DNA of 64,000 bases from Diaporthe sp. PMI_573 (GCA_021399435.1 JAJTUP010000028.1:1-64000); one strand, 5' to 3'. Positions 10,801-20,653 are shown, counted from the stretch's first letter. The notes: generated from the sequence alone by a model not told the origin. Made by a program: numbers and translations.

Positions 10801-11802
10801 CTAGAAGGCGACCTCGAAGAGGATATCTACATAGATATGCCTGAAGGACTGCCGGAATACTTCGATCAACACCCCGAAGAACGTCCAGCAGACTTCTCAA
10901 CAGAGCAGGTCTGTAAGCTGCTCAAGTCGCTTTACGGACTTAAACAGGCACCGCGGCAGTGGCAGAAGAAACTGAAACAGGCTTTGATGTCCCTTGGCTT
11001 CAGGCAAGCAACGTCTGACACGGCCATCTACCAGTACTACAACCCGGCGACTTGTATTATAGTCGTCACTCATGTGGATGATTTCCTCATCTTGGGCAGC
11101 GAGAAGGAAGAAATCCAAGGGCTTAAAGCCCGCTTGGGAGAGATCTTCACAATGAATGATCTTGGCCCTGCGAAGCATTTTCTTGGTGTAAGAATCACTC
11201 GAGATAGAGACGCAAGGCTAATATATCTCTCCCAGGATGCCTATTTCGCCAGAGTCCTGAAGAAACATCAGTTCAATGAAAGCCGGCCTGTCAACACACC
11301 TATGCAACGAAACGCCCTTTCCGACCTTCAACCAAGAGACGAGACCGACTCTGCCTCCCAGAGCGAGCGAGAAGACTACAGCTCAAAGACCGGCTCTCTT
11401 ATGTACGGCATGACGCAGACGAGACCAGACCTTGCCTTCCTACTTTCCGTACTATCAAGATATATGGCAAACCCTTCTCCTACACACGCACAACTAGGCA
11501 AACGAGGTCTTCGATATCTCAAGAAAACTCAATACCACGGCCTTGTGCTCGGGGGCGTCAAGAAAGAGGCGGGTACACCCTGGAACATCGTGGGCTGGGC
11601 AGACTCAGACTTCAAAGGGGACAAGTCGACTGGAAGATCGACATTTGGTTGGTTAGTTCAGCTGGAAGGATCTACGGTTTCCTGGAGGTCCAAGAGGCAC
11701 GAAACAGTGGCCCTTTCTACAACTCACGCCGAGTACACAGCCCTTTCGCAATTCGATGCCAAGTCTTTACGAATATCGAATCGAACGGCGCGCTGGATTT
11801 GA
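7804..11802 (+). CDS. Copia Gag-Pol polyprotein, C-terminally truncated
   Basis: One frame of 1332 codons starts at the ATG at 7804, about 80 bp after the LTR. Domain order is that of Ty1/copia. Gag ends in a zinc knuckle (CSNCKKKGHHEDNC, about residues 278-291). Next come an aspartic protease (FDTGS, about 361), an integrase with an HHCC finger (HRRLGH...CISCD, about 504-540) and Asp/Asp/Glu sites (HVDTF, QMDGGSE, NGVAERSNR), then a reverse transcriptase with the catalytic HVDDFLIL (about 1090), and RNase H (WADSDFKGD; STTHAEYTALS). The last ~18 codons after AEYTALSQ do not match the family; the element is cut at about 11748. Gag and Pol share one frame with no stop or shift between them. 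The transposition machinery is otherwise complete, but the copy should not be autonomous without its 3' end. Confidence 0.9.
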   Translation: MPPRRSQRNAQRESPDPVPDPGPGHDNFNNHTERNTLYLPKELRLEGPSNWEQYSPAQTAILRINGLYDAVFGDYPPEGQQTEEQIIKAAKAQISIRANCTGEALSQLIGLTNPRDMYNALQAFCIGTGPVLLQTTLFQFIRVKTASYETIPQFNVDFERLVKLLIEQKEPISDTLKKVVYMAACENEYPEWTARQRALLRSQHPPSLRSMQQDLIDENRGSDDKNTSPSSHWVHGKKTGKKDSNKKNRENKNKDSKGSKSTQRETTHKINKHKDHTCSNCKKKGHHEDNCWLAHKDKRPDWAVKLAKELAEHDAKNKETNHRIVEKAFMIFDEESPDESGFVTETCQASLEHLRSLVKWLFDTGSTVHICNDRSLFIDLKPAGRTVLITGGGKVYPSGRGTVRKTFINKNGEEGIVVLKDTLFIPEFPVNIMSGLRLYKNGGWVDGKNLYDPTGDLFGQLYIGDDGLYINTEETEAATYNICHATKPQDSEPTDHCLDIDLWHRRLGHVNSYQVSQTAKMTTGMYCKKRHSHDRLGYCISCDITKSIRWSPRNRRRRAKKAGHLHVDTFKINPLGINNQQWGLIATDDKHRMRWAYTFARKGMASEMLSQLISMLWTHYKIRVHTVQMDGGSELYGASVKHLESRHGVKIIKTTPHTPEFNGVAERSNRIIFDKTRATMESEQIPMELWPLVLEEMVRKTNITATRAVDGLTPLESFLNEVFPEQDNKSDLSGERICGSKVTIHIPQERRLRSHKFGPRGETGIYLYMEGSQIYTCWVPSRRKGHQLVRSAQVTFYEKVEERELLTTTGHDVEPVIRKNGAPIRSPPVQESTAPPEFVQQVDESVQQADALIVEQNCQLEQATTSSTVQLPDLRKEEITEPKTISEALQGPYREHWLRAIHSELRSLLQKGTWRMMDRNQAHNRPLTVKWVFKVKPNEDGGLEKFKARLVVRGFEQQPGFDYNQTFASVAKSATWRILLNIAACLDWEIEQMDVSTAFLEGDLEEDIYIDMPEGLPEYFDQHPEERPADFSTEQVCKLLKSLYGLKQAPRQWQKKLKQALMSLGFRQATSDTAIYQYYNPATCIIVVTHVDDFLILGSEKEEIQGLKARLGEIFTMNDLGPAKHFLGVRITRDRDARLIYLSQDAYFARVLKKHQFNESRPVNTPMQRNALSDLQPRDETDSASQSEREDYSSKTGSLMYGMTQTRPDLAFLLSVLSRYMANPSPTHAQLGKRGLRYLKKTQYHGLVLGGVKKEAGTPWNIVGWADSDFKGDKSTGRSTFGWLVQLEGSTVSWRSKRHETVALSTTHAEYTALSQFDAKSLRISNRTARWI

Positions 11803-12235
11803 TCGAAAATCGATTCGATTGGGTCGAACGAGCGCCCCCGGTTTGCTGAAACGCGCCGTGAGCTTGTTTTAGCGTGATTTCATTGACGCGCTGACTGGCC
11901 CCTTGGCGCGATCTTACGCGACTGAGCAAGATCTGTGTCTCGGTGGCCCTGGAGCTCTGTTGGTGCTAAGATACGTTAGTGAGTACATCCAACCTCACGA
12001 ATCTTGCGTAGCAGAGTGGGTATCCTGCAACTGCAGCCATCATCCCTTACAACAGCATACAAGTAGATGCTCGGCGACATTCTATCTTGTAGCTTGGAAT
12101 GAGGCAGCTAGCCAGTTTCTATGGGGACTATGTGGTGTGTGTCATTCCAACTTACTTTTGGCTTCCCTAGAGATCACGGGGAGCTGAAGGCGACTCAGTC
12201 TAGCAAAGACACTTCTGGAATAGTCTCATTAGCGC
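11749..12235. other. Spacer between copia and hAT relics
   Basis: The first ~150 bp contain repeated TCGAT/CGAATCGA words, a possible remnant of the hAT element's end. I could not define a terminal inverted repeat or target duplication. Confidence 0.4.
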
Positions 12236-13285
12236 ATGCCAGCCAACGATGAAAGTTTCCTTCTCCTTAATAGTGTAATTACCCAATGGGGCTCCCAATA
12301 CAATGCCCTCCTCTCAGTACTGGCCAACCGAGACGCCCTCCGTGCCTATGCCCGGCGGAAGGATGTCCATATCGCCCGTGAGAAGGATAAGCGGCTTGTC
12401 CTTCTGCCCCCGGTACTCGAATCGATCAACAGCGGTGTCTTCTAGGACCAGCTAGAAGCTATCACAAGCATTCTTGCCCCCGTTAGCGAGTTTCAGCACG
12501 CCTCGGAGGCTGACCGCTCCCATATTGGCCACGTAGTGCCGCGTTGGGTGAGTATCAAAGCTCGCTAGAAAGATATCGAAGACTCGAAGCAATATACAAG
12601 CGTGCCGTGGGAGGATATCTACCGTATCTGGAAGGCGAGGTTTGAGACTCAGGCATACCCTATCCACTTTGTTACAAATGCCCTCAGGCCGGAGACTATA
12701 GCAACCCTTAATGAGAAGCTGGCTGCACAAGACTATAAGATTGTGATAGATTTCTTAAAGGAGAGTCTTACAGATAGAGGTGATTATCGCGAGGTTATTA
12801 AGGAGTTTAATGCCTTCCACAACTAGCGCGGTATCCTCTACTCTGCAGATAACGTATTTTGGGACTGCGAATAGAGCCCAGAGGACGCTTGGGGTTGTCT
12901 GGAAGCCCAGGGTTCGAAGCTTGCCACCATCGCGGTAAGGATTTTTGGTATTCTAGCTAATTCAGTGCCCTCGGAGCAAAGTTTCTCGGCTATCAACTAC
13001 GTCCATACGAAGGCTCGCAACCAGCTGTCACCGGTTAAAGCGGACTGGCAATGTTTTGTATGGATGAACTGCAGAGTTCTCGAGAGACAAGGTGCCAAAA
13101 ACACCAAGAAAAGCTCACAATGGGACCAACTAGATGAGAAGGAATGGAAGGAGCTAGAAGACAGCTATATGCAGTACTTCTGCCAGGAAGAGGAGGATAC
13201 AATGGAGGGACAAGCTATCGCGAGCTTCGTTGACGATGAGAATGTTATTGAGCTGGGCACAGTATTTGAGGATGAGGATGACTGA
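12236..13285 (+). pseudogene. hAT transposase relic 1, four in-frame TAG stops
   Basis: Three open segments (12236-12445, 12602-12826, 12965-13285) lie in the same frame and together read as the C-terminal half of a fungal hAT transposase. An ITQWGSQYNALLSVLANRDALRAYA segment (positions about 12260-12350) is followed by an IGHVVPRW-type segment and the dimerisation region (SEQSFSAINYVHTKARNQL, about residues 1-20 of the last segment). The stops are at 12443, 12566, 12824 and 12872, and all are TAG. The N-terminal zinc finger and first catalytic region are missing. The end of this relic and its flank are repeated at 52723-52846. It is non-functional. Confidence 0.8.
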
Positions 13286-14682
13286 AAATATCACGAAATT
13301 TTGGACAAATGAAGCCACAACATGTCCCAAAAGGGTAAGCCCAAAAAGCCGCACATGGCCGGCCATCATGATGTGGTTGCCGGTCTCATCCGACGTGTTA
13401 CCCCCGTGAGATGATGAAGAGGCAAGGGCTCCGCCGGTTGCCTGAAGAATGAGGGAGACCATTGGGGGGTTTCTCTTGGGGAATCAAGCTGGAGATGAAT
13501 TTCTGGTGAGTCCTTAACGCCCAAAATGAGAAGATAGTAAGAGCTACACCCTAATTCGGTCTTCGCAGGCGCCGCACCAAACTCTTTCGTCGGCCAAGGG
13601 GCTCTCCACAACAGCAGGTGCCGACGGCGATCCCAGGTCGGGATATCGACCGCGCAACGCTCCAGCGGATATTGGACAAGAAGTTTGGTCGAAATTACCA
13701 CGTCTCTCTAGATTATGACTATTTTACAGTCGTTGCACCTAAAACAATCTCCAAAGCAGACTATATCAGCTAGCCATGAGAATTGCCGCTTCCAGCGTCA
13801 GGCAGCTGGAGGCTGGGAATCAGGAGTATTCCGGAAATCAAATTGACAGGATGACCCACCCCTTTTCAGAAACGAATTAAATGTCAGAGACACCGACACA
13901 TCAAGAATTGCAATTACAACGAACACCCTCTAATTTATATGTCAACACCTATTTTATGCTTCTGGAAAGTACACAACCGTGCCATTTTTATGCTTAGATC
14001 TCGTTTTATTCTAAAGGTTATCTAAGATAAAAATGGTGTTAATAAGTAAGTATATAACTTTACATCGTTATATTTTCATTGAGATCCGTAGATCTTCCTC
14101 CATCTCCTCCCCACCCCGCCGGGTACCTGTGAGCACGTAGTCACGTGACCACGAGTAGGGTTTTGCCGTGCCCCTCGTCTGGCCTGCCAGGCTGGCCGAG
14201 TGGAGGTTTCCCTCGTTCGTTGGTTCTCCAGTTCCTATTTCTGTCTGTGCCTACCTTTCCTGAGAGAATAGTCTTTCTGATCTTCAGCTCATCTACAGCT
14301 TTCCTTGTCCGCTGTTCTTTAGATACATCACTCCCACAATTCTGTCATATCTGGAGCAAACATTCGCCTGCAGCTGCATCTCAACATGGTTAGTAAAATG
14401 ACTACGCAATAACGTCACGAACCATAGCTAAGCCCGAAAAATAGGCTCCCAAGGCGAAGATTATATATCTCTGGTCCTGCGTTAGTCTACATTTCCAGGT
14501 ACCTTCTCTGTCATGACAAGGCTGCTGATGAACATGGGCCAGTGTCATTGCGGTCATAGCGGAATGAATGCAAATACAGCTCCCGCGTGCTCAGGTTGCT
14601 CGGAAACTAGGTGTTATAACTGTGAACTCTATCCGGTTAAGGCTACGAATCTCCGCTCTGTGGCAAGGATGACCGTCGATTA
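13286..14682. other. No convincing gene
   Basis: The first ~60 bp continue the hAT 3' flank (copied again near 52.8 kb). A 111-codon frame at 13366-13701 (-) shows no domain. AT-rich sequence lies at 13870-14070, and nothing else is recognisable. Confidence 0.45.
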
Positions 14683-15306
14683 GTGGGACAGGTTCAGCGC
14701 AGCGCTGTACAGCGATTTCAAAAAAGAGCATATGATCTCGGATTTCGGACCCTCAAGCTAGAGGGACGAGATAGAGTTCAGGCAGATCTAGATCAAGCCG
14801 TCACGAACGACAATACTCAGCATGATGTAAACTGCCCAGTAAGGGCAGGTAAGCCTTATTTGAGCGCATACATAGCTCTGCAGTCTGAAGAGGTGGAGAA
14901 CCAGATTGAACACCCTTCTGTCCCAGCAGATACTCTGTCATACATGTTGGTAATGGCTAATATTATCGGGCACTTTTTGAAATTATCAGAATCAGATCCA
15001 GCCGAAGAAAACTGCGGAAAATTTGTCCATGTTTCTAATCGATCCATCGAATATACATGGGATAAAGATGATATGAATACAGGATATCCTGTGGGTATTG
15101 ACCAAAGGTCAGAGAGTGATTATTCTTTGTCGAGAGGTCAGGGGAAGATTGATGGGCATAAGGATTGCTTGAGGGCAGATCAGGATCTGAACATTCTGTG
15201 CTATGTTGCGATGCCTAACTCTATTGTGATTCCAGTGCGTCTGTCTGTCCATTTTATAACTAGACGAGCCCATCCTTCATGGATCTCGATGCTTTCGGCT
15301 CGGTGA
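14683..15306 (+). CDS. Possible hypothetical protein
   Basis: A frame of 207 codons without a recognisable domain. The frame opens at a GTG; the first in-frame ATG is at 14944, which leaves 120 codons. The region around residues 88-100 (MLVMANIIGHFLKL) is mildly hydrophobic but not a clear membrane segment. There is no intron signal or neighbour that suggests a role. It may be chance or part of a decayed gene. Confidence 0.2.
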   Translation: MGQVQRSAVQRFQKRAYDLGFRTLKLEGRDRVQADLDQAVTNDNTQHDVNCPVRAGKPYLSAYIALQSEEVENQIEHPSVPADTLSYMLVMANIIGHFLKLSESDPAEENCGKFVHVSNRSIEYTWDKDDMNTGYPVGIDQRSESDYSLSRGQGKIDGHKDCLRADQDLNILCYVAMPNSIVIPVRLSVHFITRRAHPSWISMLSAR

Positions 15307-16578
15307 ATCTCTCAGCCCGCCATAGGGGCCTGAACGTCATCAAGGTGCCCTCCGGCCGGGCCCGAAGTGCTGCCTTCCAACATTCTTGATGTACACAGCG
15401 CCCTCTTATCACCTTCTCTCAATCTTTGATTAACCAGGATATACAGTAGCACAACGGGGCCAACTTAAAATGCCGGGATACCTTACCCGACAATAGCGCC
15501 TACTATGCCAGGAGTCAGTGGGTGAAGCGAAGCCGGGACACCCACGGGTAGCGGTATACAGAACTGGATTTGGGTCCCGCTTAGCTTGGCTCTGGGTACC
15601 TTTATGCACTCGTAGAGATTTGGAATTAATGCACGAGGATTTCCAATGCGGCTTTCTGGTGTGGAAGATATGGCTAACCTCCTGCTGGCATCGCGTGATG
15701 GCAAGCCTATTGGTACTAAATAGGCACGACGCTTTGTGAACGTACAACCAAGCTTAAAGACCAGGTTTAATCGGCCTTATGATTACCAGAGGGCCCTTTG
15801 CGAAGATACAGAGGTTATTAGGAACTGGTGCACGGTACCGGCAGATGCTCTAATCTCTAGCTCTTCCCTCTTTGACTTTGTTGGACGCGGTGAACCTGAC
15901 GGTGGCTCTCCGTGTCTCTTGCGAGATGGCTGGTGAGTTGACCGTCTCTCACGGGCTGTAGCCCACCTGGACTGAGGACGACGTGGGAGGTCCGCAATCC
16001 ATTGAAAGCAACAATGGCACTGGTATGAACTGGTCTGGCTAGGGATAGTTCGATGTTCTGTTGCGGCGTTCCCATTGTGCTTGCTGGAGTTTTCTCCGTT
16101 TACTTTGTTCTTAATTATTCAAACCTCAGCCACTGCAACGCAAGTATTGCATGATTTAGAAAACGGATATTCGCACCTAAAATAATACCCTAGTCTCATC
16201 CCAAGTACGGGGTTCTCGAGCTGAGTTTCCGCAGGCACAATATGGAATTGAATAGTGCTTGTTTCATCTCCTACACCCAGACAAAAGACTTCGACTTGGT
16301 AATGACAAACGACCTTGACCTTGCCCAAACCTAAGTAGAACCACGTTGGAACAGACAACGCCGTGACAGAAAGTCCATAGTGCTGCGATTGACTGAGACT
16401 TATGAAGTTGCCTCCCAGGCCAACATTCATTGTTGGCGGCCTGCAACTCCCCGGTCTCTGGCTGCAAGACCCAGATCCAACGAGAACCTTCCAATTCATC
16501 AATCTCAATTGGCAGGTTGAGACCTAGCAAGTCAGTATAAGTGAAGCTTATGGGTCTGAGGGGTAACTATAATATGGA
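15307..16578. other. No firm gene
   Basis: On the minus strand, two overlapping frames (16530-16264 and 16508-16119) could be one frameshifted remnant: an EIDELEGSRWIW-like start, then a frame ending ENPVLGMRLGYYF, which vaguely resembles a retroviral-type protease. The similarity is too weak to call. Nothing else is seen. Confidence 0.35.
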
Positions 16579-16599
16579 GTGTTCTATCCGTGGTGCCGA

Positions 16600-16626
16600 G
16601 GTGGCGCCGCGCTAGCCGGCGCCACC
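16600..16626. repeat. Perfect 10-bp hairpin at the DIRS left end
   Basis: GGTGGCGCCG (16600-16609) and CGGCGCCACC (16617-16626) are exact reverse complements around a 7-base loop. It lies upstream of the Gag frame and could be part of the left terminal repeat. Role unknown. Confidence 0.6.
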
Positions 16627-16883
16627 CCACAGCCCCGGCCGGTCCTCATCTCCGCCGGCCCACTGACCGGCGCCACCTCATCTCTGCCAGTTCTCTCATC
16701 GGCGCCGGCGCCAGCATATAGAGGCAGCCGGCAGCAGCGCTGTGAGCGTTATCTCGGCATCACCAGCTCTCGGCATCACCAGCCTCAGTCGCACGCGCTC
16801 GATTGGGTCACTCGAAGTGAGGTTATTCGCAACTTTGTCACCGTCTTATCCGATCGATCTAAACGAGGCTATTCACCGCCGCT

Positions 16884-17930
16884 ATGGTTGGCACTCGCTC
16901 AAGCCGCACCGCTGCGGCCCTATCGTCGCCAACCGCTGCGGCCCCTGCGTCGTCAACCGCGCCGCGACGCTCCACTAGAGCGCCGCGCGCCTCACAAATG
17001 ATCGTCACCAGCTCTATGCCGGAGCCGGAGTTCCCTAACGACGGGGAAGCCGGCCTCACTGGCGCCGGCTCCGCGGCGCCGCAACGCCTGACCGCCGATG
17101 AGGTCGAACAGGCTGAGCTCCGGGCCCGGCTAGCCGAAGCCAGGGCTAGGGAAGAAGCCGCTCGCCGTTCAACCGGCCATACCACTGCCGGCCTCAGGGG
17201 ACTGGAAGATGAAGACGATAGGGACCTGATAGGTGAGCACCTCCCCGACCTAGTCGTCGCTGTTTCCGGCCAATGTGTCGGCACGCCGGTCCGGCAAATC
17301 CTTCGGATCTTCAACGGTACCTTCAAGGAGTGGGACCTCATCAAGCTCCGGCCGGCGAGGGCTAGGCCGGCTGCCGATCCCCTTACCACCGCCGTCGCAG
17401 CCGACGGCACCCTCACGTGGCACCGGTCCGTCCACACTGTTAAGGACTATGGTACCGTAATGGTGTGGGCCGAGTGCTTCGTCTTATATATGCGGATTAT
17501 CGGCCTTCTTTTCGGCGCCCAGCATACGCAGGTAATGCCGGCGATGTGCCGGTATTTAATACTAGTCCTCCGGAAGGCTGTCGCCTACCGCGATGCCGAG
17601 GTCATCGTCTTCGCGATGCACTGGGCGCAACAGGCCCTCACCAAGGGCCCACTATTACCGGAGAGCTGGGCCCCGCTGCCGGACGAGTACACGGCCGACC
17701 TACTCGGCGCTGAAGCCCTCCGGAAGCCTCCCAGCGTTACAGGCTCCGGCGCCTCCGAGCGCGCAGGCAACGGCCGGAAGCGGAAGGCGTCGGATATCGA
17801 CGTTGCCGATCAGGTCTGTAACAAGTTTAACGCCGGCACCTGCAGCTTCCCCGGCTGCCGGCGTCGGCACGCCTGTACCAAGTGCGGCAAGGACGGCCAC
17901 CCAGCCACGGCCTGTCCGAAGGCCGGCTGA
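16884..17930 (+). CDS. DIRS Gag-like protein
   Basis: 348 codons from the ATG at 16884. The N-terminal ~50 residues are low in complexity (Ser, Ala, Pro, Arg). An Ala/Arg/Glu-rich helix follows at about residues 70-95 (ELRARLAEARAREEAARR), then a globular Trp-containing core. The C-terminal ~40 residues carry a Cys/His cluster, CNKFNAGTCSFPGC then RRRHACTKCGKDGHPATAC, that is a CCCH-like finger followed by a CCHC zinc knuckle. This suits a nucleic-acid-binding Gag. It stops at TGA (17928). The next frame continues in the same phase 9 nt later, so Gag and RT are separated by one UGA. A methyltransferase or protease domain is not visible. Confidence 0.8.
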   Translation: MVGTRSSRTAAALSSPTAAAPASSTAPRRSTRAPRASQMIVTSSMPEPEFPNDGEAGLTGAGSAAPQRLTADEVEQAELRARLAEARAREEAARRSTGHTTAGLRGLEDEDDRDLIGEHLPDLVVAVSGQCVGTPVRQILRIFNGTFKEWDLIKLRPARARPAADPLTTAVAADGTLTWHRSVHTVKDYGTVMVWAECFVLYMRIIGLLFGAQHTQVMPAMCRYLILVLRKAVAYRDAEVIVFAMHWAQQALTKGPLLPESWAPLPDEYTADLLGAEALRKPPSVTGSGASERAGNGRKRKASDIDVADQVCNKFNAGTCSFPGCRRRHACTKCGKDGHPATACPKAG

Positions 17931-17939
17931 GGTCCAGCC

Positions 17940-19685
17940 ATGCCGGTGTGGATGGGCTGCTCGCGTACACAGCCCCCGCGCCGGCCCGAGAGGAATGCCG
18001 TGCCGCGCTTCCTCGTAGTCGACAACCGTGCGCCGCCGCTTAGCGACTCGCCGTCGCCGTTAATAGCAGAACACTGGCTCGCAGCCCTCGCCGACTACCC
18101 TGGCCATCTGCCATATCTCTTATCCGATATTATCACCTTCGGAGCCCGACTTGGCTACGAAGGTCCGGAGCAATTCGTCCTCGCCGATAATCTAGCCTCC
18201 GCGTTAGAGGACCCCGAGGTCATCGACCGGCAGCTAGAATCCGATCTCCGGCTCGGCCGCGTGACAGAGGTCGCCGTCCCCGACGCGCCGCTGATAATAT
18301 CGCCGCTAGGTCTAGTGCCGAAACAGGACGGCGGCTGGCGTCGGATCCACCACCTCTCACATCCGCCCGGCGGCTCGGTCAACGACGGTATCCCCAGCGA
18401 CTACGGAAGCCTCCGGTATAGCGCGATCGATGATGTACTCGGCATGGTCCGTGCCGCTGGCCGGGGATGCTGGATCATTAAAAAGGACCTGAAAGAGGCG
18501 TTTCGTATGGTACCGGTGGCGCCAGCGCACCGGTGGCTGCTCGGCTTCCGATGGCGTGGTCGGTATTATATGGAGAACTGCCTCTCCTTCGGCCTCCGTA
18601 CAGCGCCGTTTATCTTCAACCTGTTCGCCGAGGGGCTCCACTGGCTATGGCTCCGGAGCCAACCGTGGCTCCGGCTCCGGCACTATCTCGACGACTTCAT
18701 CGGCGTGCTGCCGCCAGAGCTGGCCCACCGGCACGGCCTCGTACATGCTAAGTTCCGGTCCTGGATCGACTATCTCGGCCTGATCCACGCCGAAAAGAAG
18801 GACGCCGAGGGCACTGTCGTCGACGTACTCGGCATCGAAATAGACACCGAAAAGATGGAGGCCCGGCTGCCGGCCTCGAAGCTAGCCAAGGCAGCACGGC
18901 TGGTTAACGCCGCCCTAACCGACGGCTCGGTTACGGGCTATACAGCGCGGGAGCTCGCCGGTTACCTCAGCTTCTGCGCCGCCGTCGTTGTCCTCGGCAG
19001 GACCTATCTCACACGCTTATGGGCCTTCATTGCTACGTTCCGCAGTCAGCGTGCGCGTCGGCCGCTAACCGGTAGCGCCGTCTCGGACCTCTGCTGGTGG
19101 CAGGAGTGGCTACCTTATTTCAACGGTATCCGGCTTCTCGACGATTCAGATCGCCCGGTGGCACATATCTGGACCGACGCAAGTAGCCTCGGTATCGGCG
19201 GCTTCTGGTACGCCGGGGACGTCTCCGACTGGCACGCCGCCCTCCCCGTGCCGCAGGAGCAGGCTTTCTACGCCCCGCGCCGCGACGGTCTCCATATAAA
19301 CGTGGCCGAGACCGAGGCCGCCGCGGCACTAATCAAGGCCGTCGCCGGCCTAGGGACCTACGGCCGGGCCGTGGTCCACGTCGACAATACAACAGCCGAG
19401 TCAGCCCTCCGCTCCGGCACGGGCCGGAGCCAGGGCGCGATGGTACATATACGGGCCGCGCTCGGCGCCGCAGCCGCAGCCGACCTCGACCTCGCGGTGG
19501 TCCGGGTGACCTCCGAGGACAACGGCCTTGCCGATGCGCTCTCGCGCGCTGATTGGCCTACGATAGCTAACCTATGCCCGAACTGGCAGGTCCCGTTACG
19601 ACCGAGCCGCCCACGGACTTTATACGCCGGCTCCGGCCACGTGGCTGGTCCTCCGGCCACGTTAAGCTCCTCTGGCTCGGCCTGA
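17940..19685 (+). CDS. DIRS reverse transcriptase / RNase H
   Basis: 581 codons from the ATG at 17940. The RT core includes SPLGLVPKQDGGWRRIHHLS, the DIRS-type HPPGGSVNDGIP, IKKDLKEAFRMVP and the catalytic YLDDFIGV (about residues 247-254). RNase H follows, with acidic residues in HIWTDASSLGIGGFWY, ETEAAAA, HVDNTTAESAL and GLADALSRAD. The frame is that of Gag, after a single UGA, and its 3' end overlaps the recombinase by 112 nt in another phase. Expression could use UGA read-through or reinitiation at 17940. That is inference. Confidence 0.9.
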   Translation: MPVWMGCSRTQPPRRPERNAVPRFLVVDNRAPPLSDSPSPLIAEHWLAALADYPGHLPYLLSDIITFGARLGYEGPEQFVLADNLASALEDPEVIDRQLESDLRLGRVTEVAVPDAPLIISPLGLVPKQDGGWRRIHHLSHPPGGSVNDGIPSDYGSLRYSAIDDVLGMVRAAGRGCWIIKKDLKEAFRMVPVAPAHRWLLGFRWRGRYYMENCLSFGLRTAPFIFNLFAEGLHWLWLRSQPWLRLRHYLDDFIGVLPPELAHRHGLVHAKFRSWIDYLGLIHAEKKDAEGTVVDVLGIEIDTEKMEARLPASKLAKAARLVNAALTDGSVTGYTARELAGYLSFCAAVVVLGRTYLTRLWAFIATFRSQRARRPLTGSAVSDLCWWQEWLPYFNGIRLLDDSDRPVAHIWTDASSLGIGGFWYAGDVSDWHAALPVPQEQAFYAPRRDGLHINVAETEAAAALIKAVAGLGTYGRAVVHVDNTTAESALRSGTGRSQGAMVHIRAALGAAAAADLDLAVVRVTSEDNGLADALSRADWPTIANLCPNWQVPLRPSRPRTLYAGSGHVAGPPATLSSSGSA

Positions 19686-20653
19686 CCCCTGAGACCCGCG
19701 CTGGCTATCGTACGGCGGTGCGCTCCTACGAGGACCTGTGCCGCCGATGGGGAACGCCGGCGTGGCCGGCCACAGTCCAGACCCTTGCAGCATGGATTAC
19801 GGCGCGCACGTTCGGTAGCATGGGCCAAGGCCGTATACAGGCCACAACGCTAGCCTCATACTTCTCAGCGCTACGGTCGGTCCACGTTGATATGGCACTA
19901 CCAGTTACGGTATTCGATGAGGAGCACCTCCGCCGGATGCTCGCCGGCGCGCACCACGCCTTCGTTAAGGTGCCGGCGCCGGCGAGGCTGTCATTGAGCC
20001 GTGACCTCCTCCTCCGGCTATTGACGCCGGAGGCCGTGGCCGGGGAACCCTATATCGATACGGTTAACCTTAATGCCGCCTTTACGCTCGCCTTCGCCGG
20101 CTTCCTCCGGATCGGCGAGTTTACCTATAAGGAGCCGGAGCTCCGAGAGCCGGCGCTCTTCAACGGCCGGCGCCTTACACCGGCGTGTATCACTTTCTCG
20201 GCCAACGGCGATCATATGACCCTACTACTCCGGAGGTCTAAGGCCGATAGGCTCGGCGAAGGAGTACGGATTCTGATCGCTGCCGCCGACGACGAAGCGT
20301 GCCCGGTGGCCCGTATGCGATCCTTAATGGCGGCAAGGCCGGAGCCACCGCCCTCCGGCCACCCGGATCCCCTGTTTATCCTCAGGGGTGCTCCCTTTAC
20401 GAGAGACCACGTACTCCGCCGGCTCCGAAGCCGGCTAGCGAGGATCAGGGCCGACGTGGCCGGCATTAAGGGCCACAGCTTCCGCAAAGGCGCGGCCCAG
20501 CATGCCGCTAACCAGGGCCTCACACGGGAGGAGATTCAGGTCCTCGGCCGCTGGTCCTCCGACGCCGTAGACCGCTATTTTCGGACTAGTCTCCGGCGCC
20601 GGTATGCCCTGCAGCGGCAGTTCGCCACTGGGATGACCCCAGCGCTCTCTTGA
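19574..20653 (+). CDS. DIRS tyrosine recombinase (phage-integrase fold)
   Basis: 359 codons. The N-terminal ~110 residues resemble a SAM-like core-binding domain (LTPETRAGYRTAVRSYEDLC). The catalytic domain shows the first Arg in FLRIGEFTY, then the HxxR box in GHSFRKGAAQHAA, a Trp in the histidine/tryptophan position (LGRWSSD) and the nucleophilic Tyr in DRYFRTS. The full R...H-x-x-R...W...Y set is therefore present. In DIRS elements this enzyme integrates circular DNA without a target duplication. The start at 19574 lies inside the RT frame; translation may begin there or be coupled to the end of RT. Confidence 0.9.
   Translation: MPELAGPVTTEPPTDFIRRLRPRGWSSGHVKLLWLGLTPETRAGYRTAVRSYEDLCRRWGTPAWPATVQTLAAWITARTFGSMGQGRIQATTLASYFSALRSVHVDMALPVTVFDEEHLRRMLAGAHHAFVKVPAPARLSLSRDLLLRLLTPEAVAGEPYIDTVNLNAAFTLAFAGFLRIGEFTYKEPELREPALFNGRRLTPACITFSANGDHMTLLLRRSKADRLGEGVRILIAAADDEACPVARMRSLMAARPEPPPSGHPDPLFILRGAPFTRDHVLRRLRSRLARIRADVAGIKGHSFRKGAAQHAANQGLTREEIQVLGRWSSDAVDRYFRTSLRRRYALQRQFATGMTPALS

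Larger units (their letters stand above)
7419..11748 (+). mobile_element. Ty1/copia-type LTR retrotransposon, 3'-truncated
   Basis: The element has a candidate 5' LTR (7419-7722), a primer-binding site directly after it, and a single long Gag-Pol frame. It breaks off in RNase H at about 11748, so the polypurine tract and 3' LTR are missing. Unrelated AT/GC-mixed sequence and a hAT relic follow. With one LTR it cannot be dated by LTR divergence. The long open frame suggests the truncation is not ancient. Confidence 0.85.

Noticed and set aside
14683..15306. Confident protein-coding gene of 207 residues
   Set aside because: The frame opens at GTG and has no recognisable domain; kept only as a low-confidence entry.
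16859..17437. 192-codon minus-strand frame in the DIRS Gag region
   Set aside because: GC-rich sequence opens long antisense frames; the plus-strand frame carries the zinc knuckle.
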